Program-made: the position numbers and the translations under genes | NCBI GenBank assembly: GCA_907163375.1 | Contig: CAJQUW010008655.1 | Coordinates: 315,001 to 379,000, forward strand | DNA length: 64,000 bases | From: Prostheceraeus crozeri | Taxonomy: Eukaryota > Platyhelminthes > Polycladida > Euryleptidae | Reading direction: 5' to 3' | Shown here: piece after piece, positions 10,701-22,536 of the stretch | How the letters are laid out: every line of letters begins with the position of its first letter | How positions within the stretch are numbered: position 1 is the stretch's first letter | The notes under the pieces: generated by a model | What the model was told of the DNA's origin: nothing | Databases searched by the model: none | What the model saw: only the letters and a program-made list of their open reading frames with translations

Positions 10701-12397
10701 ATTTTTTTGGCCAGAGCCTTACTCGAATTTTTTATTTTTTGGGCCCTGGCCGTCTTATTTAAAATTAGTGGTCATTTATATTTAGTAGTCCAATTTTAAG
10801 ATCAACAGCATCGACGATTTTTAAATTCAACCTAATATGATACAAAAGAACCAACAAAAATTAGGGTATGTAAAAAAGACATGCAAGTGTTGTCTTAATG
10901 TATTAAAAGTCGCATGCTCTTTCGCTACTGATTTAGGGATTGTGTTTTCCACAAAAGGTACTTCCTTGATCTTCAGAAAGTTCCATAAGTCAATGAAACA
11001 GTTTCTTGAGTCTACTTTTATGTATTTTTTTCATAATATTTTTTCAAGCTCATCCCTTTTATTAGGCTTGTATTAGACTTCTTCATAGTCAAGTCCATAA
11101 AAATGATCCCTTCTTGGACCTTATGACATTTGTCTGTCTTTTGTGTACCCATCTGCAAGTGTGTGTTTGCAAACAGATAGAATTATTGTTATATTGATAT
11201 ATTGTTACATGTATGCATCTTTATTATCGACAATTTTTGTGTTTAGCTAATGTGAAATAGTAGAATGTGTATTCGTAGGAAGTTTATATCAGTTTCGTTC
11301 ATCAATAACAATAGCCTACTTTAAAGATAGTTTTATATGCACGAGTAGGGTTCGCTTTTGTGAATGTAAAATGCAGCGAAATACATCTTAATACCATCAT
11401 TCTGAAATCAATACTCAACTTCCTGCTCCGATCCGATAACTGCAAGACTGTCCTCACTCAGATCCTCACCTTAAGTCCTTCTTGTTCCGCTCCCTTGACT
11501 GTAAGACTATAATATCCTGCATATTTGACTTGCACGTTTATCAAATTTTGTTCTTAAGTTTGATTAAAGACGTCGAATCAGTGGAAATATGTATTATGAT
11601 CAAACGAGTTCGAGCAAGTTGCAAATAGTTGAGTCTTTTCGTAGTTACTGATGCAGAAGAAGAATCAGTATAGAAAACTTCTGTCTACTTTTCGATTTTT
11701 GTTAAGAAACTAAAATATGTAGAGTTTATCCTCCTGTCTCGTGAACAACTCCGATTGACATGTATCCACGGACCTTTTACTGTTTTGATATAAAATCAAG
11801 ATTTTTGGTTGGATAAGCGCAGATTACTATCAAGCACTATCATGCAAATTATACATGATAAAATCAGGTGATTGACAGCTTATGAGAAATCTTAAAAATT
11901 CAATATGCCATCACTTTGCTTGTTTATTTCCGAAATTGATTCATAAATATACCAGTAAGCGTTATTGTCTTTTACGATATTGTCAATTGTTTCCTCTGAT
12001 ATTCGTGACCGATAAGTAGGATCCCCTGTTCATAACAGGACAGCTTGAATGTTTGGGGAAACTGAAGCTATCTTCAATTATCATCCTGCTAATTGTGTGA
12101 TCGTATTTGGCGACATTTTCAATTATTTTAAGGTACTCGGTTGCCATGTCCATCCATCAGTCAAAAACCATTATTGAATAGACAGGGATCATTTTGGAAC
12201 TCAAAACAGGAAAGTAAAATATAATTGTGGTCAAGATATCACATTACATACTTCTCTATAATCATTAACTTACTTATAAGCAGATAATCAAAAGGAATCT
12301 ATCATGATAAGTAATGAACATGGGATAAGAAACTATAGACATCAATGACTGGATGAAAATATAAGCATACTTTAACAATCCAGCGATAAGAGCGTAA
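7715..12397. other. Intergenic between the two LRR paralogs
   Basis: About 4.7 kb without a recognised gene. Noted inside are a GC-richer patch with CpGs at 8030-8110, another at 8630-8790, a hAT-like terminus starting AGGGGTGTACCGATTAATCG near 10304, and a GC-rich purine/pyrimidine patch at 10600-10760. Short reading frames here look like chance. Confidence 0.45.
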
Positions 12398-14104
12398 TTA
12401 AATTAGGAGAATTTCTTGCGCGGTGAGAATGAAAAAATAGAAAAACGTAATATGAAAAATATAAAAGAAGTCTGGACGTACGTGGACGGCGAGAGAGTTT
12501 TTAGTTGTCAAGATCATGACTAGCTTCCTTTTCTTCTTTTTAAACTCACTGTCTTCAATAGTCTCGGTCGATGTGCAAGCATCGTCTAACTTGCAAAATA
12601 TATTTGGCAATCTTCTTCCATAATGTAGTCCACTGGGTTGACAGTAAGGCTCTAGTGTTTCTAGTATGAAACTTAAACTGAGCCAAGGCGTTGGTAGGGA
12701 ATAATTGTTCGAATTTGGACACGAACATTGCATGTTTAGACAAGCAATATGAAGAACACTGTCCGCCACAGTCCCCGACAGCATTTTACGGCGAGCCCAT
12801 AAAATCATCTCCGACACGAAGCAATCGCAAAACTGAATTGCAAGTCGGACACTGAGTATGTTCCGTGGGTTAGGAAGGAATGCCAAAGGATTATTCGCAA
12901 GTTTAACAGTGCTTCTGTAGGGAGGCAATACGAGCGGTCTTTGACTATGGAAGTCAAAGCGTTTTAGGAAAGGAAATCGAGATAATTCATCTTGAATATC
13001 GCTAAATGAAGTCCCATCATTGTAGAAGGAAGAAACATTGAGTTGATACATCAGAAATGGTTGAGGCAAAATGCTAGCCAAACGTCGGTTTATTTTTGCA
13101 GCTTTTACAGGCAGCCATAAATTGTGAAACATTACTTCTTGTGGATGTTTTATTGGGTCTGCACCGCATTTTTCACATCTCCAAAAGTCCGGACAAAGTT
13201 TCAGAATGAGTGGATTTGAGCTGGATAAATGAAACTTTTCTATTGAGACACCTGGAAGTTTGCATATAGGTGCACTGATAATTTCCACAGACCAAAGCAT
13301 TTTTATGCTAACACTTTGAAGGTTTGGTAAATTATAAATTGAGTATCGACTGAAGCTGATTTGATTGTTAAAACAGTTATGAAAGCAACTCAACCAGAGA
13401 GATTTCAGTTGAGGCAAATTGGCAATAGCCTTAGTCATCAAGATGAGATTCGGACTAACTGTCATCCAGGAAAACTTTTGAAGACGATTCAATCCTTTCA
13501 ACAAAGATGAAGTCATGAAACTGATGTTATTATGAAGAACAGACAAAGATTCCAAGCTCCTCCCAAGACTTTCTTTTGATATTTTACGTAGCGCAAACGC
13601 TCGCTTGATGTGAAGTTGGCGGAGTCTTCGCAACGGCTGAAGATGGCTCAAAACTGTCATGGGATGTGAATGAAGATATAGCCGCTGTATATGCGGAGTC
13701 CCTCTGAACGTATCCCGCCGAATACTAGTAATTCCACGCATCTCTCGGCATACATGGAGGTAAGGTGACTTTGCTTTATCTTGAATTCGATCTACACACG
13801 TTCCACGAAGGATTAAAACTTGTAAGTTTGAAAATCCGGCCAGATGTGAAGCAGTCAATTCAATGTCGCGACGGATAATATCGATATGAAGATAACGAAC
13901 TCTTGATCGAGGCCATGGAAAGTCGTATAGAATCCAAGACCAACGCGCTAGTTTGCAATAAACAACGCGACCAACGTTGCTCACAGTACAGGGTGGACGA
14001 TGAACACGATAATTTGCAGAAGCAATGATGAAAAATTGGAGTAAGATCAAACTGATGAAATTCGGCGATGAGAATAGTCGTCGGAAACACCAAGGCCATG
14101 CCAT
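12398..14104 (-). CDS. Intronless secreted/membrane-tethered LRR protein, Toll-like ectodomain without TIR (paralog 2)
   Basis: A single open frame of 568 residues from the ATG at 14104. A hydrophobic signal segment spans about residues 15-30, ending IIASA before NY, the same NY that follows the signal peptide of paralog 1. C39 and C50 form the N-terminal pair. LRR-type segments run from about 68 to 300. The central motif C-x5-C-x2-C-G-x2-P-x-K-x-P-Q is at 304-322, and the C-terminal cap starts FCDC (C426, C428) with W436 and later C455, C460 and C462. Blocks such as LTASHLAG, IRRDTFRGTP and AIANLPQLKSL align with LTAAHLRG, IDEETFHETP and AINNLPSLTCL of paralog 1. The tail has a lysine-rich stretch (522-527) and a hydrophobic, aromatic C-terminus, a likely membrane or GPI-type anchor. 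There is no TIR domain. Same strand as paralog 1, about 8 kb apart, consistent with old tandem duplication. Confidence 0.85.
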   Translation of the reverse strand: MAWPWCFRRLFSSPNFISLILLQFFIIASANYRVHRPPCTVSNVGRVVYCKLARWSWILYDFPWPRSRVRYLHIDIIRRDIELTASHLAGFSNLQVLILRGTCVDRIQDKAKSPYLHVCREMRGITSIRRDTFRGTPHIQRLYLHSHPMTVLSHLQPLRRLRQLHIKRAFALRKISKESLGRSLESLSVLHNNISFMTSSLLKGLNRLQKFSWMTVSPNLILMTKAIANLPQLKSLWLSCFHNCFNNQISFSRYSIYNLPNLQSVSIKMLWSVEIISAPICKLPGVSIEKFHLSSSNPLILKLCPDFWRCEKCGADPIKHPQEVMFHNLWLPVKAAKINRRLASILPQPFLMYQLNVSSFYNDGTSFSDIQDELSRFPFLKRFDFHSQRPLVLPPYRSTVKLANNPLAFLPNPRNILSVRLAIQFCDCFVSEMILWARRKMLSGTVADSVLHIACLNMQCSCPNSNNYSLPTPWLSLSFILETLEPYCQPSGLHYGRRLPNIFCKLDDACTSTETIEDSEFKKKKRKLVMILTTKNSLAVHVRPDFFYIFHITFFYFFILTAQEILLI

Positions 14105-15617
14105 GTATCACAGATGAAGGTGTTGGGACATATGAAGGATTCCCAGGATCAAACGTTCCTCTTGCGAAACCAACTGGCAACTGCGCCCGCTTGAAATGAA
14201 TGAGAAAAATCTAATAACATGATAGCGCACGTCGTCTGTCAGAAAGAAAGGTCGTTCTGCGCGGTAGAAAAGTGTAGTGACAGAAATTTAATTTGAAAGG
14301 CAACGTCACTCTTGGTGCTAGCCTCGAATGCTCCTCTCAGAACAATTTTGATGAATTAAGGTGAATTTGGTTAGGAGAAACACGCTGTTTACACCGATCA
14401 CAGGTAGCCAATGTGCAGATGTCTCACAACTGGGCGCGCCAACTCACTAGCAGGTAGTGATAGAGTTCAAGATAGGACCCAATTGAATCAGACGACAGTA
14501 GACAACGCTGGGGTTCCTGTCCACGTCATTTTGTTAATCGCCAGTAGAAGAGCGATGGCACATGTCGCGCATGTAATAACATGTGCATCTGTTATCCTTA
14601 TAATTTCCCAGCAGCGTCTGTTTATGTACACAGATGCATTGCCGGAACATGAATTATAGAGAAGAATTTAAGGTCCACATGACATCGGCGTTATCACAGC
14701 ATATTATTGAATTTGTAAATAAAATTCTCTAAGTTGGTGTTCCATTTCATTGATAAGTTTGATATTTTAAATTTTTGGTTGCAGTTCGTAATCTCAAAGG
14801 GAAAAAACAACTGACTTTGAATTGACATATCAGACACACAGCGAAATATATCTCTTGATGAAAGTAAGCCTCTGTGTTTTATAACTGATCTATGAGAAAA
14901 ATTAATCCGGTTTGGTACATGCACTCTGATGTGAATGCAAACAGTTGCTAAGATCTATCAAGTTGTGGTCCATCTTTCCAAAATGTTCAATGAAATGTAC
15001 TGGGCAATTGACTTTACTTGCATGTTGCATTGATGTCGTAAGCATATTCTCGATACGGGGTCTACGCTCGTCCTTAAACTGCCTAATGTTAGTGATTGAA
15101 TAATGGCTGAGTTAGAAAATTGATAAATACATACAGTTAAAGAATTTAGAGTCATGAACAGAATAGGAATAGGCCCGTTCCTGCCTTTATGCTTGGCAAC
15201 ACGAGCGAGCTGGGCCCCTTCAACTTGTGATTTCTTTCATCCCGTGTTGATGCACAATCGAGTTTAACTGGTTCAGCTTACAATCATGTCTATCATGCCG
15301 ATCGCTACTATTATTAGACATTGGTGGCTATTATACCTGAGCTTCCCCGACGCACATGAACACACCTACAATCTTCTCCATTAGATTATTTCACTGACTA
15401 TGATAATGGCATCAATTATATAATGATAAATAATGATCCTAGTACGCGATCTACGCGACGTCTCAAGCCTTTTGTACCACATATGACTATTTTTGTACAA
15501 TCCCATGCTTTGATTATGTTTTATATGATTCTTTGAAACAATTTCATAGCTTGGTGGCGTTGAATTTCAAATACGTCAAGCAGAGACGTCAGTTTGCAAC
15601 ATTATTCATGAGATTTG
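14105..15617. other. Upstream flank of the second LRR gene, nothing recognised
   Basis: I see no clear TATA element for the gene at 14104. The short frames at 14411-14659 and 14694-15155 have no recognisable domain. Confidence 0.4.
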
Positions 15618-15708
15618 ACACCAGTAATGTCGTTTTGTCATGGATAGCTCAAAATTTCCTCCTATACATCCAATGCAAAATGATAATTTTTGGTGATTCC
15701 ACCAATAA

Positions 15709-15745
15709 TGACGGAAGCACACCAGTAATGACGGAAATAGACATC
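15709..15745 (+). repeat. Short direct repeat, two tandem units plus a distant copy
   Basis: Two neighbouring units of the form ACCARTAATGACGGAA. The second extends to a 26-bp word (15720-15745) that recurs exactly at 16748-16773. A partial match (ACACCAGTAATGTCG) lies near 15618. Confidence 0.7.
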
Positions 15746-16747
15746 AAAGGTGACTTCATCAGCTAGCTATGAATAGATATGTAAACATAATGCAAAATTC
15801 TCAAAGAATACAAAGCAATCATCAATTTCATATACTACATAGAAAATCTTATGTTTTCCCTTCAACACACTGTATTTCTTCTACCTCTGTTTTCGTTTCA
15901 TCATTGTGCTAGTCTTTTAAATAAAATGTTGAGGTGTCTTTGATGAAACATTTTCGATCGACAGGGGATGGGGTTTTTTTATATATGTTCATTCAACCCA
16001 TGAATTGCATGAAGTTTCTTGCTGACATTGGTTAGTTTAAAGAATCATGTACTAGTATCACTGTGTACAACCTCTAAGATATACCTTTCATATTGCATTT
16101 TCTCTGTTCCACACGAAAATTTGGCATTTCCAATATAGAATTTGATTTGATGAACAAAGTCTCACGTCACTGATAATATCAAATTATGAAGAGAATTGTT
16201 GTCAGATACACACATCGGAGGAGCGTGGCCAAGAGATATTGACGACAAAACAATTGAATGCATTTGCTCATCGCTCGAATTAATAGTTTTGTAGAAATTG
16301 CACAATTTAGGGTTTGAAATGATAGAAAAGCTTGGTGACAAGTTCTTTTCCAAGTGAGACAGTCCATGAAATAATGGAAATGGATTCTCGTTATGCCATG
16401 ATCGCAGCGAAAATAGTGGACAATTTCAAAGCATCTACGACCAGTTTCTCCTGCGATGGTAATTTTGTATTGCTCAGAAGATAAAAAAACAATGCTGTTA
16501 TCTTGGACATTTCAATAAATTATCATCACGTAATCTGATCAGCTGCCTACATATTGATTTCCACATTGTGAATATGTGTTTGGATTTGTTAATGAGTTGT
16601 GCAAAAATCTATTGCTCTGAATGCGTCAGTGAGCTGAAAAGGCTGGTCATGAAATGATCCATTGAACTGGAGCCTGAGATTTTCCCTTGATATTGAATGG
16701 GACATTGATATCTTAGAGAAACCTGTCTATGAATCAGTGATTTCGGA

Positions 16748-16773
16748 CACCAGTAATGACGGAAATAGACATC
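16748..16773 (+). repeat. Second copy of the 26-bp direct repeat
   Basis: Identical to 15720-15745 over 26 bases and preceded by a further short match (GA against GC). Confidence 0.7.
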
Positions 16774-17863
16774 TCATAAATAATATGACTACTAGCTGAC
16801 AGGACGAAAATTTTCGCTACATTTTTTTTTAAATACCCGTGCAAGCAATGTTGGTTTCTATGCGAATACAAATGATGCACTCATGGAAGTTGAATGATTG
16901 GAGAAGCATTTATATTATTATATAGTAGTTCGCTTAAAGAGATTGTATTTGTGTATAGATTGTATTTTGTATTTGTGTGACCATGAAACGAAATATAGGA
17001 CACTTTCTTTTTACTTCTAGTTGATGTACTATATGTAAATTGCGTCATACATTGCTTTCATGTGTGGTCTCGACTGACCACAACTAACCACTTGAGAAAC
17101 TGAAATATTTGTCGAAATAATCTATGAAGCATAAGTTTTATATGGTATAAGGTTTATCAAAATTGAACCACAACTTCAACTCGAGAACATCATTCGAGAA
17201 TACATTTTCTTTGCGCAATTATTTTTGAAACGGTCTGCATATTCTTAATTGCTGCATTGTTCTCCTATGTCACAAAGAAACCTACCTTGTACCATATAAA
17301 GACCATATAGAGGTTAGGTAGCTGATTAGGTAGGTGTAGATCTACCTTACTCTTTACCCTAAGTTTTGCCACCTAACATAAGATTGAAAGAGGCTAAGAT
17401 GCTAGTACTTAAAGATTTTTCGCTCTTTTCATGATGTGTTAGGTAAGATATCTATTCCATGTGACAGCCAGAGTGAATCAAGTCAGTGTTAACCAAAGTG
17501 ACACACGACAATCTTAGTGTTGGCTGTGCAAATCGAACTCTCATTTCGTTGATCACTGTTCTCAAATCTTATCAAAGACAGTTAAAGAGAGATGTGAGCT
17601 CGTCAAAGGCAATCACGCCTGTTTTAGCTGTTTGAAAAAAGCAGACAAAATCACAGAGCTGAAACTTGTAATCGTAAGTAGTCATGCAGTGAGTTGCTAA
17701 CAACTGGTGAACCTTGCGGGAAGTTACATCACAAGTTATTGCATTACGAGAAACATGCTCTTGTTGGGATGGCAACATCAACAGGACTTATTAAGGATAC
17801 ACTCCTGCCAATTGCAGCGCTTAAGATGATGGGCAAAAGGACAAAAAAGGGCACAAAAGGGCC
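16774..17863. other. Intergenic, nothing recognised
   Basis: Contains a short patch of repeated TAGGTAG-like words at 17313-17350. No gene seen. Confidence 0.45.
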
Positions 17864-18625
17864 GACAGTATGATAACAATGGGCTGGATTCAAAACAAAT
17901 CGAATAAGATACTGCCGTTTGTCTCATGTAGAGTTCAGGGGATCACCAGCAAAACTTCAATTACTCAATGCAGACACATACCCGGTCATACTAATGCCGC
18001 TGATCAAGTGTCACGTGGCACTAAGGTGAATGAACTCGGTGAAACATGGAAACGGGGTCCTGCATTTCTGAGACTCCTCCAGGAAAAACGGCCGGTGTAT
18101 CAACAAGAGAAGCAAGTGGAATTTTTCAATCCACCAATTGACCTCGAGAGAACCGATAGCACAGAATCGTCCAACTACAGACCGACATCGGTTGTTACTT
18201 CTTCAGTTACCACAACAAAGAATGAAATTATTCTCCCGGATGTTTCAAGCTGGAAAAGGGCAAAGCGTACAATGGCATACGCATTAAGATTCGTTGAAAA
18301 CTGTCGCTCAAAAGACAAGGAAACAGGCCCACTGAGTGCTGAGGAGATTACAAGAGCCGAACTCATTCTTCTGAAAGATGCACAGAAATCGTCACACAAG
18401 AAGTTGGAAAAAGGACAATTGTGCAACTTGACTCCCTTTATTGATGATGAAGGCTTGATAAGAGTAGGAGGCCGCTTAGCAATCGCCGAATTCTTAAGCT
18501 ATGACGCTAAACATCCTGTATTCATCCCAGGAGATTACCCGGTGGCAAAATTAATAATACGAGATTACCATGAACGAAGTCATTCCGGAGTGGCAGCTAC
18601 TGTGGCCAATGCTTGTGCAAATTAA
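17864..18625 (+). mobile_element. BEL/Pao LTR-retrotransposon fossil, partial pol
   Basis: The translation carries the end of a Pao-type RNase H (CRHIPGHTNAADQVSRG) followed by the linker typical of the family. It then has the start of the integrase zinc-binding region (LTPFIDDEGLIRVGGRLA, then HPVFIPGDYP and an HERSH-type motif). These are standard BEL/Pao landmarks. I see no LTRs, gag or the rest of pol next to it, so this is a broken fragment of an old copy, not a whole element. Confidence 0.85.
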
Positions 18626-20447
18626 TTTGAATGTTTCCTGGTCAAAATTGTCCTGAAATAAACGACCTCAGCAACATCTAAAATTTACGTTTTACTTCTG
18701 CTTCGGAATAATCAACATCCTCTGACAGTTCGTGGAAATAGCATGGGTTGAACTAGGCTTTCAATCTGTCGTGGGTTGTTGATTTTTCGGCTAAATGTTT
18801 AGCGGATGCATTGGTTTTACTTGTTGCTGAGATTGCATCTGTTATTTATTCGCTGTTTATGTTGATTCGAGGCCTATCCTATGACAGTTTCATCCAGACC
18901 ATCTTGAGCCCTATTTTCGCAAAGTTCATTTTGACTTGAAGTCATTTTATCGACGTCCGGACCAATTTCATCAATTTTACGTATTTCTTATCAATACGCT
19001 CCTTTACAGTAAAGACAATTTGCATTTCCCTATACAGATTTCATGCATATGCCTTACACGATGACATGCATAAATTACTTAATAAATAATTTGTTCCGGA
19101 CCTCTCAATATCTAGGATTGAGTTGATTAACATAAATCTAGTTGGGTTTCCGTATAGGTAAAAGTTTTTAATTGTTTTATGCCGTTTATTCTTCGCTATA
19201 ATGACCATATTTTTGCTCCGTCGATTTCGTGATGAGATAATAATCTTTTAAATATATGAGCACTATTGATTATCCGCTTCTTCCAGTGGTTCAACATCTC
19301 GTGACCATTGATCATGTATGCTTCTATCATATGTAAATATCATCATGCATCATTGTGTCGTCCTACCCCATCATCTTGTATCCATGATCATTTTTCATTA
19401 TCACATAGCTGTCACTCATAACCTGAATTTTTGTATCATCACCAAAACGTGGCTCCTGTTGAAAAATATGCGTTCTGCTATACTGCTATTCAACTCATTG
19501 ACGAATTTTATCAACCAAAATCATATCATTCAAACTCATTCAAATTTGGAAATTCAATTTATGAAATTTATTTGCTTATTTTCATCGTCCCCATTGCATG
19601 CAAGCGTCATCCAACTTAAAGATATGACGTCTTGAATTTTGAATTGTTTTACAGACTTTCATATATTTTCAGCGGGATGACCATGACCACAATGTGTCCT
19701 ATGAGGACATTGCACAGCATTTCAAGCAAATTTATGTAAGAAAAAGGAAATCGTGTGAATTTGCTCGACATCAGTAAGAACCAGCATTTAGTGAACGTCA
19801 ACAACGTAATTCAATTGAATAACAGCCATTTCTGGGTCACAGTCTTATTTGTTATTCATGGCTTTGATATTGCTCTTGCTATCTGAATTATTCAGTACTT
19901 TTTGTATTCGAGCTTTGTACAAATGATGAAAATCTCTCCAATTTTATGACCGATAGATTGACATGGCATCATTCTTCAAAGAAAAGCTTTCTCATGATAC
20001 CAATGAAAAATTGATTGAAAGAATTTATGTAGAAAGTGGAGAAGGAATAAGAAACTGAAGTTTATAAAGCTTGATGTTCACAGCATGCTTAGTAGGGGAA
20101 TATAAATTAATAAATCTATACATGCACGTAGTATGACAGTGTGGATGTCGAAAGAGATTCACATTAAAAAGCAACTTAATATGAAAAAATGAACATTGTT
20201 GTTCCGAATTTCTGTAATACTCAAGGTTGACCTCTATCCCTTTTAAATCTCAGTGGATTCTGGAATTTCTTCAACAATTCAAGGGTCGCATTGTGCTTCA
20301 TCTTGGATTCATGGCTCATTTCAGATAAATGCCTTTATGTCCTGATATAGACCAAAATTATTTCGACTTCATAGTAGAGCGGAGACTTTTACATTTATCT
20401 TGAAAAAGGCGGGAGAGAGATTTAAAGGAACTGAGGTGCTAAATGAT
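18626..20447. other. Intergenic, nothing recognised
   Basis: AT-rich. Short overlapping frames at 19318-19635 show no recognisable domain and look like chance. Confidence 0.45.
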
Positions 20448-20630
20448 CGCCGTGGCACATTGCTTAATGGTTTAAACTTGTGACATTTTTGTCGTGTGGT
20501 TGAGCCCCGAGTCGTAAGTCGCTATAGGATGGGCATCTGAACTAAAAGTATCACATCGCTCTAGTCAGTGTCTGACCATGTCAGCAACGTCCAAGCCCCC
20601 AGTGGATATTTAGTAACGCTAAAGCCTCAT
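20448..20630 (+). mobile_element. tRNA-derived SINE, family 1, copy 2 (diverged)
   Basis: Matches the 5801-5985 copy from the head (CCGTGGCACA) through the body (GGGCATCTGAACTAAAAG, then CAGTGTCTGACCATGTCAGC and TAGTAACGCTAAAGCC). The A box is degraded (TGGCACATTGC) and the B box is GGTTGAGCCCC, so this copy is older. Confidence 0.6.
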
Positions 20631-20721
20631 ATGCAAATTCCAGTCTTTAATTAGCTTTACGCTAGGAAAAAGAAAGCAGAAGTTTAAAAGAAGAGTTGTG
20701 TTGAAATTGATTTGTCATACA

Positions 20722-20795
20722 TAGTCATATTTAATAGCATATTTAATCAGACATATTATTTTATAGCATATTTTATCAGACATAGCATATTTAAT
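20722..20795 (+). repeat. Degenerate tandem repeat
   Basis: About three copies of a unit containing ATAGCATATTTAATCAGACAT with small length differences. Confidence 0.55.
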
Positions 20796-22526
20796 CGTAA
20801 TTCAACATTCTGTAACACATTATTTGGAATGCTCACATAGTCAGATTAAAGAATTGCTTCAGTCTTAAGCTGGTTGTAAAGTCAATTAATTTTTTTCATT
20901 ATTCATTCATATTAAGTCTTTTTCCAGATATTTAGCGTGGAATTTTTGAATATTTTTATATAGACTCTATCGAAAATAGTTGAAGGTTTGATAGAAAGTA
21001 ATTTGATTAATATCCCTATTTTTATTGCATGTGCTATGATTAATTGTCCGCCTGTCTGTTTTCATAACTGCATGGAAGCATCATCGCACTTAGCGAAGAA
21101 CTTTCTACCAAAATCTGTTATGTATTCTGATGATGTTAACATGTGCGCATGATGCATATGAATGAATTTCATGATGTAATTATTGTCAGAATTGTGCACA
21201 ATTTGAAACTTTCATTTTTATATTTAACAAAATCAACGCTTGAAGAATTGTCAATACAGATCAAACTTTATTTACAATGATTAATGCAGTAATGCCCCAT
21301 TGGAAGTGCATTACTCTTGCGTTGACAAATCTACGTATATTGGGAAAATATTGGGACAAAGAGTCGATGGAAATTTAGGGGATGCATTTTTGACGTAGAT
21401 ATTTTTTCAATCAGAAAATTAAATTTAAGAACTAATGTTAAAACTTAAAATTAATTAAAAATTAGAAAAGAACTCTAATTTGAAAAATCATTTAAAACTT
21501 CAATTAAATCAAATTAAAACAATGATGCATGAATAGGGCCTCTGTCATCTTTATGTCCCTAAAATGTACTCATGTGAATTTTGAATTCGCAACTTTATGC
21601 ATGATTGCTTGACTTCCAGAAATACATATCAGTGTTCCTTGCGGAAAATCAGCTCCACGAAGCGAGATCTGACGAGATTAAATAAATCAGAGTTGAAGGA
21701 AACTCCTGCACTACCAGTGAAATGCAATTTCGAACGGACGTCAGTGTATCTTGATGGAGAAAGGCCAGCTTCCTAAATCGATGTTCACATCAATGACATT
21801 TAGACAGAAATACAATTAGAACATTATTAAGATGTCGAGAAATATGAGCAGTTTTCATTAAATTTCCCAGATTTGCCAACCTAAGCATTTTTTATACTTT
21901 GCCTTGATGTTCATATCATAATTGTTCATCTGCCGTTGGGAATTGTCTGAATGAAGTCATGAATACCTCTCGATTCCTCTCACAGTTGCTCCCGGCGCAG
22001 GATATGAGACTGAAGTTAAAAAAATACTATTGACATTTTTCAGAGTCTCAAATTCCTACAAGCAGATCGTCATCCATTCGAATTCGACGTTCCAGGCAAT
22101 CACAAACTGATCAGCGCCGATGATATCCAAGAGTCTCTGATCTATCTAATATTTGCCTAAGTAATTTGAAGTCGTAATTATTCTCCCATGTCAAATAATA
22201 ATCACCGTGGAGAGAAGACGACAGCCAGCAAGAATCACGAACAATTGCTGCAGATCAAGCAAATATATTTCATCTCAGACATATTCTCGGTGCATTCGGT
22301 ATATAACAAAAAGGAAGAATCGACTGGAAATTATTATTGCATGCACAGAAACTATTCAGCTTTAATGTGCAAGTCTGCGGATCATCAATAAATTGTCTCC
22401 AAAGATTACACGAAGTCAATTAACTTTCAATCAGTTGCTGCCGATTGATTGTTTATTATCAATGAAATGCTTGCATCTGAGATGTTTTCGGATCAAAGTA
22501 AGTAGGTAACACTTTGCATCGAATCG
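20796..22526. other. Intergenic, AT-rich
   Basis: Includes a low-complexity stretch of A/T words at 21415-21525. No gene recognised. Confidence 0.45.
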
Positions 22527-22536
22527 GGTTGCGCCC

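Noticed and set aside
13860-14180. 106-codon minus-strand frame overlapping the second LRR gene start
   Set aside because: Shadow frame of the real gene, with no signal peptide or domain.
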